Shown: positions 15,912-24,737, counted from the first letter of the stretch. The stretch is 47,683 nucleotides of DNA from an uncultured Lachnospiraceae bacterium (GCA_947172705.1 CAMWCA010000024.1:1-47683), one strand, 5' to 3'. Numbers and translations: made by a program. Notes: a model not told the origin generated them from the letters alone.

Positions 15912-16617
15912 TGCTGTTTATGATATATATCGCATAAGACAAGGACACCAGACACAGGAATAAACTGCCCGCTATACCGTGCCACAAAGGCGCCCCTTCT
16001 GTATTTGCAAATGCGCTGAGGCTGTTTATAATGCTGTGGGTAATGATGCAGGGGAAAAGATTTTGGGTCTTGTAAAAAATAATTGTGAAAAGGAAACCAA
16101 TGGCAACTGCATAGCAGATCTGCAGCAATGTTTCCGGAATATCCCTTCCGTTAAGTAAATTTACAATATGCCCCAATCCAAAGGTAACGCTGGAAATAAT
16201 GATAGCCTGTTTTACATTAGTCCTGCACAGCGCTTTAAACAGGAATCCTCTGAAAATAATTTCCTCCAAAAATCCTACACATAACATACTTATAACATAT
16301 AGAACGGACTCAAAGACAGACAAATTCAGCCGAAATCCCCACCAGAGATTGGTTGACGCCAATAATACAAGGGGAATAAAATACAGGTATTTTTTCGCGT
16401 TTACTTCCAATGGGCAGAGACCATATTTCCTTTTAAGATCATTTTTGTGAATCCAGATATACAGGATAAGGGTTAATGCAGCGCAAACGGGGGCGGTTAC
16501 AATTTTTGCAGTGCCCAGAGTTCCCGAAACGTTGTCACAAACACTCAATAACACTACATATATGCCGATCCATATCAGTGCAAAATGTAATTCGTTTTTA
16601 TCATACAGTTTCTTCAT
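15889..16617 (-). CDS. CPBP-family intramembrane metalloprotease (CAAX/Abi type)
   Basis: A 242-residue polytopic membrane protein with about seven hydrophobic segments. The protease motifs are visible: FLEEIIFRGFLFK (EExxxR), FGLGHIVNL (FxxxH) and HSIINSLSA (HxxxN/B). These are the metal-binding and catalytic residues of CPBP proteases related to CAAX prenyl endopeptidases and to bacteriocin self-immunity proteins. I start at the ATG at 16617, which overlaps the 3' end of the TetR gene by 17 bases; the longer frame would run through that gene. It is co-transcribed with the TetR regulator and presumably controlled by it. The substrate is unknown. Confidence 0.85.
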   Translation of the reverse strand: MKKLYDKNELHFALIWIGIYVVLLSVCDNVSGTLGTAKIVTAPVCAALTLILYIWIHKNDLKRKYGLCPLEVNAKKYLYFIPLVLLASTNLWWGFRLNLSVFESVLYVISMLCVGFLEEIIFRGFLFKALCRTNVKQAIIISSVTFGLGHIVNLLNGRDIPETLLQICYAVAIGFLFTIIFYKTQNLFPCIITHSIINSLSAFANTEGAPLWHGIAGSLFLCLVSLSYAIYIINSTKEGKAI

Positions 16618-17200
16618 TTTTTCCTCCCGGCTTCCCTGATTTCTTTGTGGCATAAACAGCGCCGTGAAATACCTTTATCAGGGATATTTCTATAAATTTT
16701 TCATCATATACCATTTCATTATTTGCAAACATGCTGGCGTAGCCATGGATAAAAATAAACAAGGTGGTAAAAACTTCTCTTGCTTCATCCGGCGTCAGAT
16801 CCGTCTCCTGTTGTAAAACCTGTATGATAGGAATTAATTCTTCTGATTGGATTAAGTCGACCAGGCTGGCTCCGGTAAATTCATTGGACTGAAAGAGAAG
16901 ATGGAATAAATTTCTTTCTTTTACTGCAAAACGAATATAATTCATTCCCATACTGAGCATTGGATTCTCATCATTATGTTTCAGATTCATCAGCCAATCA
17001 GTATGATACGCGTCTGCCTGCTGATAAACGGCGGCTTTTATTTCCTCAACCGTCGCAAAGTGATATAGAACAGGCTGTGTGGAGCACTTTAACCTTTCAG
17101 AAATATGGCGGGCGGTTATCTTGTCTGCACCTTTTGTCCGTGCAATCTGAAAAGCTTCCTCAATAATCATTTCTCTTGAAATTTTTGCTTTAGGCGGCAT
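16601..17200 (-). CDS. TetR/AcrR-family transcriptional regulator
   Basis: A 199-residue regulator starting MPPKAKISREMIIEEAF, with AAGGAGG-like GGAGG upstream on the minus strand. Residues about 8-55 are the TetR helix-turn-helix (QIARTKGADKITARHISERL, then KCSTQPVLYHFATVEEIKAA). The rest is the ligand-binding helical domain. It precedes and overlaps the CPBP protease gene, its likely target. Two palindromes lie directly upstream at 17223-17249 over the promoter, which fits autorepression. An in-frame ATG 36 bases further upstream falls inside the palindrome and is unlikely to be used. Confidence 0.9.
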   Translation of the reverse strand: MPPKAKISREMIIEEAFQIARTKGADKITARHISERLKCSTQPVLYHFATVEEIKAAVYQQADAYHTDWLMNLKHNDENPMLSMGMNYIRFAVKERNLFHLLFQSNEFTGASLVDLIQSEELIPIIQVLQQETDLTPDEAREVFTTLFIFIHGYASMFANNEMVYDEKFIEISLIKVFHGAVYATKKSGKPGGKNEETV

Positions 17201-17222
17201 AATTTCCTCCAAATTATAATTG

Positions 17223-17249
17223 ATGTTATATAACATATATTATATAATA
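17223..17249 (-). promoter_or_regulatory. Twin palindromes in the TetR-CPBP promoter
   Basis: ATGTTATATAACAT (17223-17236) is a perfect 14-bp palindrome, and TATTATATAATA (17238-17249) is a perfect 12-bp palindrome. They are adjacent and lie 23 bases before the TetR start codon. Confidence 0.65.
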
Positions 17250-17284
17250 GAATTTGTCAAGTCATATACGTTATTTCTTTAGAT

Positions 17285-17324
17285 TATAAAAAACAGCGGT
17301 AAATCTGCGATAGATTTACTGCTG
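17285..17324 (-). terminator. Terminator of the DUF4180 gene
   Basis: On the minus strand, CAGCAGTAAATCT pairs with AGATTTACCGCTG with one mismatch and is followed by TTTTTTAT. It lies 60 bases beyond the DUF4180 stop. Confidence 0.75.
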
Positions 17325-17382
17325 TCAGCGCCATGATATTTCACGTCCATTATTTATGATAACTGGAATTTGCACGGTATTG

Positions 17383-17754
17383 TTATTGTGTTTCTGTTAA
17401 TTTTTGTATTGCCTCTTCTTTGGTTGCCACAAAGAAGAAGTCGATGCCATTATTTGATTCATAAATAAAATCTTTTAATGGTTTGCTGGTGTATTGTGAG
17501 TAATCTCCGTAAATGGCAAGTTTGACATGATAATTGATAAATTTTTGAAGGATTTCACCTGCCATGCCACTGCTAAGAATAAAAAATTCCTCACATACTG
17601 CCGATTTATGAATTGCGATTTTAGTGGTACCTGTTTCATATTTAACAGTCATAGCCAGGTCCAAAGCAGATTGCGTATCGACAATTAGCTTTTCATCACT
17701 GGAAATAACTGCAATATCTGTTCCGTTGCTTTTCAAGTGTTCAATATTCATCAT
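17383..17754 (-). CDS. DUF4180-family protein
   Basis: A 123-residue soluble protein with the DUF4180 pattern: AVISSDEKLIVDTQSALDLA, then KIAIHKSAVCEEFFILSSG, GEILQKFINYHVKLAIYGDY and a C-terminal FFVATKEEAIQKL. AGGAG precedes the ATG on the minus strand. The fold resembles STAS-like or regulatory domains, but no function is established. It is a single-gene unit, with its own terminator and divergent from the nitrilase-like gene. Confidence 0.88.
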   Translation of the reverse strand: MMNIEHLKSNGTDIAVISSDEKLIVDTQSALDLAMTVKYETGTTKIAIHKSAVCEEFFILSSGMAGEILQKFINYHVKLAIYGDYSQYTSKPLKDFIYESNNGIDFFFVATKEEAIQKLTETQ

Positions 17755-17967
17755 ATGCTCCTAAACCTCATTTGCAGTACAAATTCCAGTTGAAATTGTA
17801 TTTTATATGCAAAAAAATAAATTGTCAAGTAGCACATAGTTCGCACAGCACTTTTATAATGTGTTATACTTTGTTGGTGAGGGTGGTCATCACAAAGATT
17901 ATGAGCAGCCAATGGGACTATTTTTGGTCAAAATCATTTAGTAATTTAAAATGATAGGGGTGATAAA

Positions 17968-18756
17968 GTGAAAGTTGGGGCATATCAATTTGCAGTAACC
18001 AATGACATAAAGCATAATTTGAAAATTGTAAAAAAAGCCATCATAGAGTCCGCGCGTACGGGTATCAAATTTTTGGCATTCCCGGAATGTGCATTGACCG
18101 GATATCCGCCTCGTGATATTGAAAATTCTGCAGCAGTAGATTTTGATGAATTAGCTTTTGTATACGAACAATTACAAAAGCTGGCGGATGAAAATGAGAT
18201 ATCTATTATGGTTGGAACTATTGTACGGGAAGATGAAAAGTATTATAACAGCGCGATTTTTTTTGCGCCATATAAAGAAAAGCGGTATTATCACAAAAAA
18301 GCTTTATGGGGGTGGGATAAGGATAATTTCAGTGCAGGAAACAGGAATGGAATATTTGAGATAGACGGTTGGAAGATCGGAGTCAGGATCTGTTTTGAAG
18401 TTAGGTTCCCTGAAATTTTCAGAGAATTGTACAGGGAGCATACCGATTTGAATGTTATTATGTTTTATGATGTTGCTGATTATAATGATATGGAAAGATA
18501 TGAATTGATCAAATCACACATCAGAACACGGGCAGTTGAAAATGTTACATATACTTTATCGGTAGATGCCATTTGCCCATATCAGACGGCTCCCACAGCG
18601 TTATATGATAGATCGGGCTGTCCACTGGTAGAATTGAAAAGAAATGAAGAAGGCTTGCTGGTGTATGATCTGGAGAATTCAGAGCCGGATTTTGGAGAGA
18701 GAGGTCGGAGAGAAATATCAGATTGGTTGATGGAAAGTAGTTGTAGTCTAAAATAA
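17968..18756 (+). CDS. Carbon-nitrogen hydrolase (nitrilase superfamily)
   Basis: A 262-residue enzyme with the full Glu-Lys-Cys catalytic triad: Glu40 in FPECALTGYPP, Lys110 in YYHKKALW and Cys142 in VRICFEVRFPE. Family members hydrolyse amides, ureido groups or nitriles; omega-amidase and beta-ureidopropionase are possibilities, and the sequence does not settle which. Length matches single-domain members. It lies alone upstream of a cupin gene 33 bases away and may be cotranscribed with it. The ATG-type start is GTG at 17968, preceded by AGGGGTGATAAA. Confidence 0.87.
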   Translation: MKVGAYQFAVTNDIKHNLKIVKKAIIESARTGIKFLAFPECALTGYPPRDIENSAAVDFDELAFVYEQLQKLADENEISIMVGTIVREDEKYYNSAIFFAPYKEKRYYHKKALWGWDKDNFSAGNRNGIFEIDGWKIGVRICFEVRFPEIFRELYREHTDLNVIMFYDVADYNDMERYELIKSHIRTRAVENVTYTLSVDAICPYQTAPTALYDRSGCPLVELKRNEEGLLVYDLENSEPDFGERGRREISDWLMESSCSLK

Positions 18757-18789
18757 AATACAAATAGAATTGAATTGGAGGAACGAAGT

Positions 18790-19104
18790 ATGGAAAACAC
18801 ATTTATTACACCTGAAGGTCATAGTGGCTTTTTAGCTAAAAAGTTGTTTGGTGAAATGGGGAAAATTCAATGGGGAGCTATTGCATATATTGAGAAAAAT
18901 GGCGGAGGTCCTCAAAACAACCATACACACAGCGATAATCATATTTTTATTGTTATAGACGGCGAAGTAAAAATTATTATGGGCGATAAGGAAGTTAATA
19001 TAGGGAAAGAGCAATCTGTATTTGTAGATGGTATGATACCGCATTCTATTTGGAATAACGGTGATAAAACTGCCGTTGTCATCAAAATTTCAACAGAGAG
19101 ATAA
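18790..19104 (+). CDS. Cupin-domain protein
   Basis: A 104-residue single-cupin protein. Motif 1 appears as NHTHSDNHIFIVIDGEVKI (metal-binding His residues and a following Glu position) and motif 2 as FVDGMIPHSIWNNG. I start at ATG 18790 with GGAGG eight bases upstream. It may bind a metal or a small ligand; the function cannot be assigned. It ends 42 bases before the next small gene. Confidence 0.83.
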   Translation: MENTFITPEGHSGFLAKKLFGEMGKIQWGAIAYIEKNGGGPQNNHTHSDNHIFIVIDGEVKIIMGDKEVNIGKEQSVFVDGMIPHSIWNNGDKTAVVIKISTER

Positions 19105-19146
19105 TCATAACAAGAAACGCATGCAAAATATATGAGGAAAAACATT

Positions 19147-19353
19147 ATGAGCAAATATAATTCTTTATGGGAATACGTACAGAAAAACGGAAGCAAATCC
19201 TTTAAGCTGACATTTGAAGAAATACAAAACATTGCAGGAATACCAATAGATCATTCTTTTCTGAAATATAAAAAAGAACTTAACGAATACGGTTATCAAG
19301 TTGGAAAAATATCTATGAAAGAGCAGACCGTTATTTTTAATAAACTGGATTGA
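19147..19353 (+). CDS. Small conserved hypothetical protein (68 aa)
   Basis: A basic 68-residue protein with the sequence pattern KYNSLWEYVQKNG, LTFEEIQNIAGIPIDHSFLK and a C-terminal ISMKEQTVIFNKLD. It resembles the small DUF7662-like domain (Y..L..YL, TF.EIE.I.G). GAGGAAAAACATT precedes the ATG at 19147; an ATG at 19132 in the same frame has no good ribosome site. Function is unknown. Confidence 0.7.
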   Translation: MSKYNSLWEYVQKNGSKSFKLTFEEIQNIAGIPIDHSFLKYKKELNEYGYQVGKISMKEQTVIFNKLD

Positions 19354-19416
19354 CAACTGAGAAACAGAGGATTGCAGGGGAAGATCCCTTATAAGATATT
19401 TGCGGAGGTATATAGA

Positions 19417-19842
19417 GTGATCGAAATTAGATACGTACAAATGGACGATGCTGAATTTTGGCATAGTCTTGATCAACACTTGCCTGAAAGCGAGTTCTCA
19501 AATAAAGTCAGGGATAAAAGGGGATATGTCTTATTAGAAAACGGTAAACCAATTGGCTTGCTGCGGTATAATCTCTTTTGGGATAATACTCCCTTTTGTA
19601 CGATGCTCTTTATTGATTGGGCATATCATAATAAAGGTTATGGGAAAAAACTTATGGAATATTGGGAAAACGATATGAAAAGGCAAGGGTATGGAATAGT
19701 ATTGACATCCACACAGGTTGATGAAGATGCGCAGCATTTTTACAGAAAATTGGGTTATAAAGACAGTGGCGGTTTCGTTGTTGATATTCCTGGTTATGAG
19801 CAGCCGATGGAGTTGTTTTTGATTAAATCCATACATTCGTGA
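19417..19842 (+). CDS. GNAT-family N-acetyltransferase
   Basis: A 141-residue GNAT protein starting at GTG 19417 (GCGGAGG nine bases upstream). The acetyl-CoA loop is WAYHNKGYGKKLMEYWE, and the C-terminal YRKLGYKDSGGFV is typical of the family. The central LLRYNLFWDNTPFCTMLFID is the beta-bulge region. Substrate is unknown. It is the last of the accessory genes before the coenzyme A operon. Confidence 0.85.
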   Translation: MIEIRYVQMDDAEFWHSLDQHLPESEFSNKVRDKRGYVLLENGKPIGLLRYNLFWDNTPFCTMLFIDWAYHNKGYGKKLMEYWENDMKRQGYGIVLTSTQVDEDAQHFYRKLGYKDSGGFVVDIPGYEQPMELFLIKSIHS

Positions 19843-20011
19843 TATCATGGACAAAAAAAAGAAACGAGCAACCCTTTCGAACCATAAGGTTTTACTTGGC
19901 AAAAAAACTCATCTCTTTTTAAAAGTATAGGAGATATTGCAACAGCTGTCAAGGATAAATTTTGTATAGTTTTGATAAAATTAAAAAGTCGTGGGATTGA
20001 TGAAATTTAGA

Positions 20012-20040
20012 TTGTCAAAAAAATATCAATGTGATATGAT
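20012..20040 (+). promoter_or_regulatory. Sigma-A promoter of the CoA operon
   Basis: TTGTCA (20012-20017), a 17-base spacer and TATGAT (20035-20040), 51 bases before the first start codon. The preceding bases back to 19843 are AT-rich with no gene. Confidence 0.7.
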
Positions 20041-20090
20041 TACAGCGTATTGTATCTCGATCAGAGAATAATAACGGGAGGAAACATATC

Positions 20091-20933
20091 ATGAAAAACG
20101 AGAAAACCTATGAACTTGTGCTGACAGCACTTTTTACCGCCATTATTGTCATAATGGCATTCACACCGCTGGGGTATATTCCGCTGGTGGTAATCAACGC
20201 AACGGTCATCCACATTCCGGTTATCCTGGGAGCGCTATTTTTAGGACCGAAAAAAGGTGCATTTTTAGGATTTGTATTTGGGCTGACCAGTTTCATCAAC
20301 AATACCTTTAAAGCAGCCACCGCATCGGCATTTGTATTTTCACCGGTGCTTGCCGCCAATATGGTGGGCGTATCAGGCATATTCAAGAGTATGTATATCT
20401 GCTTTGTGCCCAGGATATTGGTTGGGATCATTCCCTATTTTGTGTACATACTAATCCGGAATTTGTTAAAGAGCGAACAGAAAGCATGGCGCATTGTGAT
20501 CCACGGGGCGGCGGCTGTTATTCTATTTATTTCCGTAAGAGCGTTTGTAAATAATCTGGCGGAGGGTTTAAACAGTCTTGTGGGTACCGGAATCGGGCTT
20601 GCATGTGGTATTGTACTTTTTATTGTACTCACTGTGACGGCAAAATCCAAAGGCGCTTCGGGTATTGCCTTTGCTTATGCGGGGCTGTCAGGAGCCTTTA
20701 CCAACACCCTTTTTGTTATGAGCGGTATTTTTATTTTGTATAAAGACGCCTATGCCAATGCCCTTGGCATTGCAGGGGATGCGGTGATCGATGTGATCAT
20801 GGGCGTGATCAGCTTTAACGGTATCGTGGAAGCTGTGGTTGCGGCAATTCTGATCGCCGGCGTGGGAGCAGCGCTGGTACATGTAAAGCCTGTGAAAGAG
20901 TGGAAGAGCGCGCAAAGTGCGGCGCAGAAATGA
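20091..20933 (+). CDS. ECF transporter S component, probably for pantothenate
   Basis: A 280-residue integral membrane protein of the ECF-type S-component family (folate/pantothenate group). The N-terminal LVLTALFTAIIVIMAFTPLG and the ALFLGPKKGAFLGFVFGLTS and SFINNTF blocks are characteristic. It is longer than the usual 180-200 residues owing to an extra helical segment around residues 130-190. It forms an operon with coaX and coaBC, whose products act on pantothenate and phosphopantothenate, so pantothenate or a related precursor is the likely cargo (inference from context). The energising EcfA/T module must be encoded elsewhere. GGGAGG precedes the ATG. Confidence 0.85.
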   Translation: MKNEKTYELVLTALFTAIIVIMAFTPLGYIPLVVINATVIHIPVILGALFLGPKKGAFLGFVFGLTSFINNTFKAATASAFVFSPVLAANMVGVSGIFKSMYICFVPRILVGIIPYFVYILIRNLLKSEQKAWRIVIHGAAAVILFISVRAFVNNLAEGLNSLVGTGIGLACGIVLFIVLTVTAKSKGASGIAFAYAGLSGAFTNTLFVMSGIFILYKDAYANALGIAGDAVIDVIMGVISFNGIVEAVVAAILIAGVGAALVHVKPVKEWKSAQSAAQK

Positions 20934-20939
20934 GGAAAG

Positions 20940-21716
20940 ATGATTTTAGCAATAGACATAGGGAATACAAACATTGTAATCGGCTGCATCGAGCAGGAAA
21001 AGATCTATTTTGTGGAAAGGGTTTCCACCAATATTTCCAAGACAGAGCTGGAATACGTGGTAGCTTTTAAGACACTTTTTGAACTGTATCAGATCAACAT
21101 GGAGGAGATCACAGGCTGTATCATTGCGTCGGTGGTTCCCCCTCTAACCAATGTGGTAAGAGAAGCTATGGAGAAGCTGCTTCATACTTCGCCTTTGATC
21201 GTAGGACCGGGGGTGAAGACCGGGCTGAATATTTTAATGGACAATCCGGCGCAGGTAGGCGCGGATCTGATCGTCAATGCAGTGGCGGGATTGAAATACT
21301 ATGGCGCGCCTATTATTATGATCGATATGGGGACGGCGACTACCATCAGCGTGGTAGATGAAAAGAAAAACTATATTGGCGGGATGATCCTGCCGGGCGT
21401 GAAGGTTTCCCTGGAATCTCTGGTAAACCGAACCTCCCAGCTGCCCAAGATCAGTCTGGAAGCCCCCAGAAAGCCCATTGGCAAAAATACCATTGACTGT
21501 ATGAAGAGTGGAATCATCATGGGGCAGGCGGCATGTATGGACGGTATGATCGAACGCATATGGGAAGAACTGGGGTATCAGGCGAATGTAGTCGCCACAG
21601 GAGGACTTGCAGGATGTATTGTGCCCTACTGTAAGAAAAAGATCATATACGATAATGAACTGACCTTAAAGGGTTTGAACGTTATTTACAGGAAAAACAC
21701 GGAGAACGTATCTTAA
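20940..21716 (+). CDS. coaX: Type III pantothenate kinase
   Basis: A 258-residue CoaX, phosphorylating pantothenate in the first committed step of coenzyme A synthesis. Family motifs are visible: the nucleotide-binding DIGNTNIVIG at residues 5-14, GPGVKTGLNI, NPAQVGADLIVNAVAG, IDMGTATTISVV, GGMILPGVKVSLESL and ATGGLAG. Length matches the family. It starts seven bases after the ECF gene and ends 12 bases before coaBC, so all three are coupled. Confidence 0.97.
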   Translation: MILAIDIGNTNIVIGCIEQEKIYFVERVSTNISKTELEYVVAFKTLFELYQINMEEITGCIIASVVPPLTNVVREAMEKLLHTSPLIVGPGVKTGLNILMDNPAQVGADLIVNAVAGLKYYGAPIIMIDMGTATTISVVDEKKNYIGGMILPGVKVSLESLVNRTSQLPKISLEAPRKPIGKNTIDCMKSGIIMGQAACMDGMIERIWEELGYQANVVATGGLAGCIVPYCKKKIIYDNELTLKGLNVIYRKNTENVS

Positions 21717-21728
21717 GGAGGAGAAAGT

Positions 21729-22934
21729 ATGCTGCAGGGAAAACATATTGTGCTGGGAGTAACGGGCAGTATTGCCGCTTATAAGATCGCTTCTCTTGCC
21801 AGTATGCTGAAAAAGCAGAAAGCGGATGTCACCGTTATCATGACGCCCAACGCCGCAAACTTTATCAATCCCATTACCTTTGAGACCCTGACAGGAAATA
21901 AATGCCTGATAGACACCTTTGACCGGAATTTTCAATTCAATGTAGAGCATGTGGCATTGGCGAAGCAGACGGATGTATTTATGATCGCGCCTGCATCGGC
22001 AAATGTGATCGCACGCGCCGCCCATGGAATGGGGGACGATATGTTGACCACCACCTTTCTTGCCTGCCAGTGTCCCAAGATCATCGCGCCGGCGATGAAT
22101 ACCAGAATGTATCAGAATCCCATTGTGCAGGATAATCTCAAGATCCTGCAGCACTATGGAATGGAGGTAATCACACCGGCGGAAGGTTACCTTGCCTGCG
22201 GCGATACAGGGGAAGGGAAAATGCCGGAGCCGGAGGTTTTGTTGGAATATATTATAAAGGCGCTGTATCCAAAGGATATGGAGGGCGTGAAAGTGCTGGT
22301 GACGGCGGGACCTACCCAGGAAAAGATCGATCCGGTGCGTTTTATCAGCAACCATTCCACCGGGAAAATGGGTTATGCCATTGCCAGGATGGCAATGCTC
22401 CGGGGAGCGGAGGTAACGCTGGTAACGGGAAAGACGGATCTGACGCCGCCCATGAAGGTGCATACGGTAAATGTGGTATCGGCGGCGGATATGGCGCAGG
22501 CGGTTAAGGAGCGCGCAGGAGAGCAGGATATCATCATCAAAGCGGCAGCAGTGGCGGATTACCGTCCTAAGTATACCTCTGACGAAAAGATGAAGAAAAA
22601 GGATTCCCAGTTGAGCATTGAACTGGAGCGGACGGAGGATATTCTGGGATTTCTGGGGGCGCATAAGAGGGAAGGACAGTTCCTCTGCGGTTTCTCCATG
22701 GAAACGGAGCACATGCTGGAAAATTCCCGGGCAAAGCTGGAGAAAAAGAATCTGGATATGATTGTGGCAAACAATTTAAAGGTACAGGGGGCAGGCTTTG
22801 GAACGGATACAAATGTTGTCACCCTGCTCACCCGTAAAGATATGACGGAGCTTCCGCTGATGTCCAAGGAAGAAGTGGCGGATCAATTGCTGAATTATAT
22901 TATGGAAGAGAGAGCAGAAACGAATAAAGAATGA
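21729..22934 (+). CDS. coaBC: Bifunctional phosphopantothenoylcysteine decarboxylase / phosphopantothenate-cysteine ligase
   Basis: A 401-residue bifunctional enzyme. The N-terminal CoaC flavoprotein half shows GVTGSIAAYKIASL, the active-site His in NVEHVALAKQTD, and the PAMNTRMY substrate-recognition motif. The C-terminal CoaB half (from about residue 185) shows VTAGPTQEKIDPVRFISNHS and TGKMGYAIARMA. It conjugates 4'-phosphopantothenate with cysteine (CTP-dependent) and decarboxylates the product, two steps of coenzyme A synthesis. AAGGAGGAGAAAGT precedes the ATG. A very strong terminator follows. Confidence 0.97.
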   Translation: MLQGKHIVLGVTGSIAAYKIASLASMLKKQKADVTVIMTPNAANFINPITFETLTGNKCLIDTFDRNFQFNVEHVALAKQTDVFMIAPASANVIARAAHGMGDDMLTTTFLACQCPKIIAPAMNTRMYQNPIVQDNLKILQHYGMEVITPAEGYLACGDTGEGKMPEPEVLLEYIIKALYPKDMEGVKVLVTAGPTQEKIDPVRFISNHSTGKMGYAIARMAMLRGAEVTLVTGKTDLTPPMKVHTVNVVSAADMAQAVKERAGEQDIIIKAAAVADYRPKYTSDEKMKKKDSQLSIELERTEDILGFLGAHKREGQFLCGFSMETEHMLENSRAKLEKKNLDMIVANNLKVQGAGFGTDTNVVTLLTRKDMTELPLMSKEEVADQLLNYIMEERAETNKE

Positions 22935-22942
22935 ATTTGAAG

Positions 22943-22990
22943 TTCCCCACAGGAAAATGAGATATTTTTTCCTGTGGGGAATATTTTTAC
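22943..22990 (+). terminator. Strong terminator after coaBC
   Basis: A perfect 15-bp stem, TTCCCCACAGGAAAA (22943-22957) / TTTTCCTGTGGGGAA (22967-22981), is followed by TATTTTTA. Confidence 0.92.
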
Positions 22991-23004
22991 CATCTGGTAT
23001 GCCG

Positions 23005-24549
23005 TTAAGCGGTATATTTTTGGATGAGTGCAAGAAGCCTTTGGCGGTGGAGTTTAATCCATTTTTCATAGGTGCTGTGGTCGGCGGAGATCATTTTTCC
23101 CAGTTCTGTAAGAAAGATGGGAATGTGGTCAGCGAGCATTGCCGATCCCATATCCGCAAGTATTTCTCTTCCAGCTAATGGGCATCCTCCTTGGAAAACT
23201 GCGAATGCCGGTTTGGGACCCTCAGGTGTCTGCTTGATGCCGCCTCTGAAACCAAGCTCGCCGATCTGGTGGGAGCCGCAGGAAGAAGGGCATCCCGAAA
23301 TGTGGATTCTGGGAAGAACGCCGTCGGTAAAATTTTCTTTCCGAACCGCATCTATACAGGCGGACAGCAATGCCTGGGAATCGCCGATGCCTACCTGGCA
23401 GATGGAAGCGCCAATACATGCCACAGAGGTGTCAAACAGAGTCTGGGCGCCGTCTTCGGTTGCAGCCAGAACTGCCTGTGCCTCTGCGGCATTGCAGTTG
23501 ATCACGTACAGTCCTTCCTCAGGGGTCAGCCTGATCTCCACATCCTCCATAGGCGCAATCAGATGATATAATTGCGCCGCTTTTTCAGGCGCAAGATCAC
23601 CGCCCATGGGCTGATAAAAGACGGCATAAAGCCCTTCCTGTTTCTGGGGAATGATCCTTTTGTGGGAAGGCGCCTGTCCCTGCCCCTTTTTGGCAGGCGT
23701 TTCCGGATGGGGGAGGTTCAGATCCAGAGCCTCCGTATCCAGTACTGCGGCGAGCTTTTCCTGATAGGCTTGCAGAAGTCCCTGGACACCTAAGGATTCC
23801 TGCATAAATCGGGTTCTTGCCTTGCTCCGGTTTTCATAGTTGCCATAGGTCACGAAGGTGTCTACCATTGCCTTGATATGATAAAGTATTTTTTCCGGAG
23901 GGACATTTTTTGCAGCGCAGAGACCAAGGCAGGGCTTTATGCCCAGCCCTCCGGCAATGTAAACGTCAAAAGTATGGTCCGACTGGGCGACAAAGCCCAT
24001 ATCCCGAAAGGTGGCGTGAGTCTCATTTTCAGGGGAATTGGAAAAGCATACCTTCAGCTTGCGGGGAAACTTCACTGCTTTGATAAAATTCATCAGATAT
24101 TCCCCGGCAGCCTCGGCATAGGGCATGACATCGAAGGGTTCTTCCTGCTGTACGCCGGATAAGGGGGTTGCCATAACGTTGCGGGGAAAGTCGCCGCCGC
24201 CTCCCCGGGAGATCATGCCGGCAAACCATGCCGCTTCCATTATTTCAAACAGATCTGAGGGTTCCAGATTATGAAGCTGCAGGGACTGACAGGTGGTTAT
24301 TTTTAATCGATCGATGTGGTATTTTTCACAGTATTCTACAACAAAACCCAGGCGTTCTTTGGTAAGCCGTCCGCCGGCAATGCGAAGCCGGAGCATATGC
24401 TTTTGCCCGCCTCTTTGGGCATAGCTTCCGAAGCCGCCGGAAAATTTTTTATAGGCGGCAATTGTAAGCTCCTCATTGTGGAACTGTATCGTTTTTTCCT
24501 TGAATTCTTCCAGATCGGGAAGGAACTCCGTTAAAAAATCCTTTGCCAT
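23005..24549 (-). CDS. Siroheme nitrite/sulfite reductase-like protein
   Basis: A 514-residue ferredoxin-type nitrite/sulfite reductase. Two repeats of the fold are visible. The siroheme/[4Fe-4S] cysteines are in CIGASICQVG and SGCPSSCGSHQIGELGFRG. The family arginine- and lysine-rich active-site region appears around QRGGQKHMLRLRIAGGRL. It should reduce sulfite to sulfide or nitrite to ammonia with six electrons from ferredoxin. No partner reductase, siroheme or sulfate-assimilation gene is adjacent, so which substrate is used is open. It is a single-gene unit facing the coaBC terminator; AAGGAGATATC precedes the ATG on the minus strand. Confidence 0.9.
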   Translation of the reverse strand: MAKDFLTEFLPDLEEFKEKTIQFHNEELTIAAYKKFSGGFGSYAQRGGQKHMLRLRIAGGRLTKERLGFVVEYCEKYHIDRLKITTCQSLQLHNLEPSDLFEIMEAAWFAGMISRGGGGDFPRNVMATPLSGVQQEEPFDVMPYAEAAGEYLMNFIKAVKFPRKLKVCFSNSPENETHATFRDMGFVAQSDHTFDVYIAGGLGIKPCLGLCAAKNVPPEKILYHIKAMVDTFVTYGNYENRSKARTRFMQESLGVQGLLQAYQEKLAAVLDTEALDLNLPHPETPAKKGQGQAPSHKRIIPQKQEGLYAVFYQPMGGDLAPEKAAQLYHLIAPMEDVEIRLTPEEGLYVINCNAAEAQAVLAATEDGAQTLFDTSVACIGASICQVGIGDSQALLSACIDAVRKENFTDGVLPRIHISGCPSSCGSHQIGELGFRGGIKQTPEGPKPAFAVFQGGCPLAGREILADMGSAMLADHIPIFLTELGKMISADHSTYEKWIKLHRQRLLALIQKYTA

Positions 24550-24737
24550 GATATCTCCTTAATAAAAACAATATATAATAGGATTCTCTTATTTTCAATT
24601 AATATTTATTTTTACTTAATATTTTATCGACAAAGTTAGTATTGATTTCCAAAAATAAATATTGTATGATGAGTTTACATAATGTATTATAGTGATTTTG
24701 GACGAGTAGCGTAAAACGCTTCGGGATGGAGGAAAGA

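Noticed and set aside
17772..17954. A 60-residue frame before the nitrilase-like gene
   Set aside because: No ribosome site and no protein-like pattern; the region is more likely leader and promoter DNA.
4560..19850. A chromosomal integron gene-cassette array
   Set aside because: I find no integrase and no attC-type imperfect palindromes between genes; the repeats seen are gene tails.
21666..22712. A 348-residue open frame on the minus strand opposite coaBC
   Set aside because: It is the antisense shadow of a strongly conserved gene; its translation is His/Arg-rich with no family pattern.
23072..23793. Several plus-strand open frames opposite the sulfite/nitrite reductase gene
   Set aside because: They lack ribosome sites and protein-like composition, and the minus-strand gene has clear cysteine motifs.
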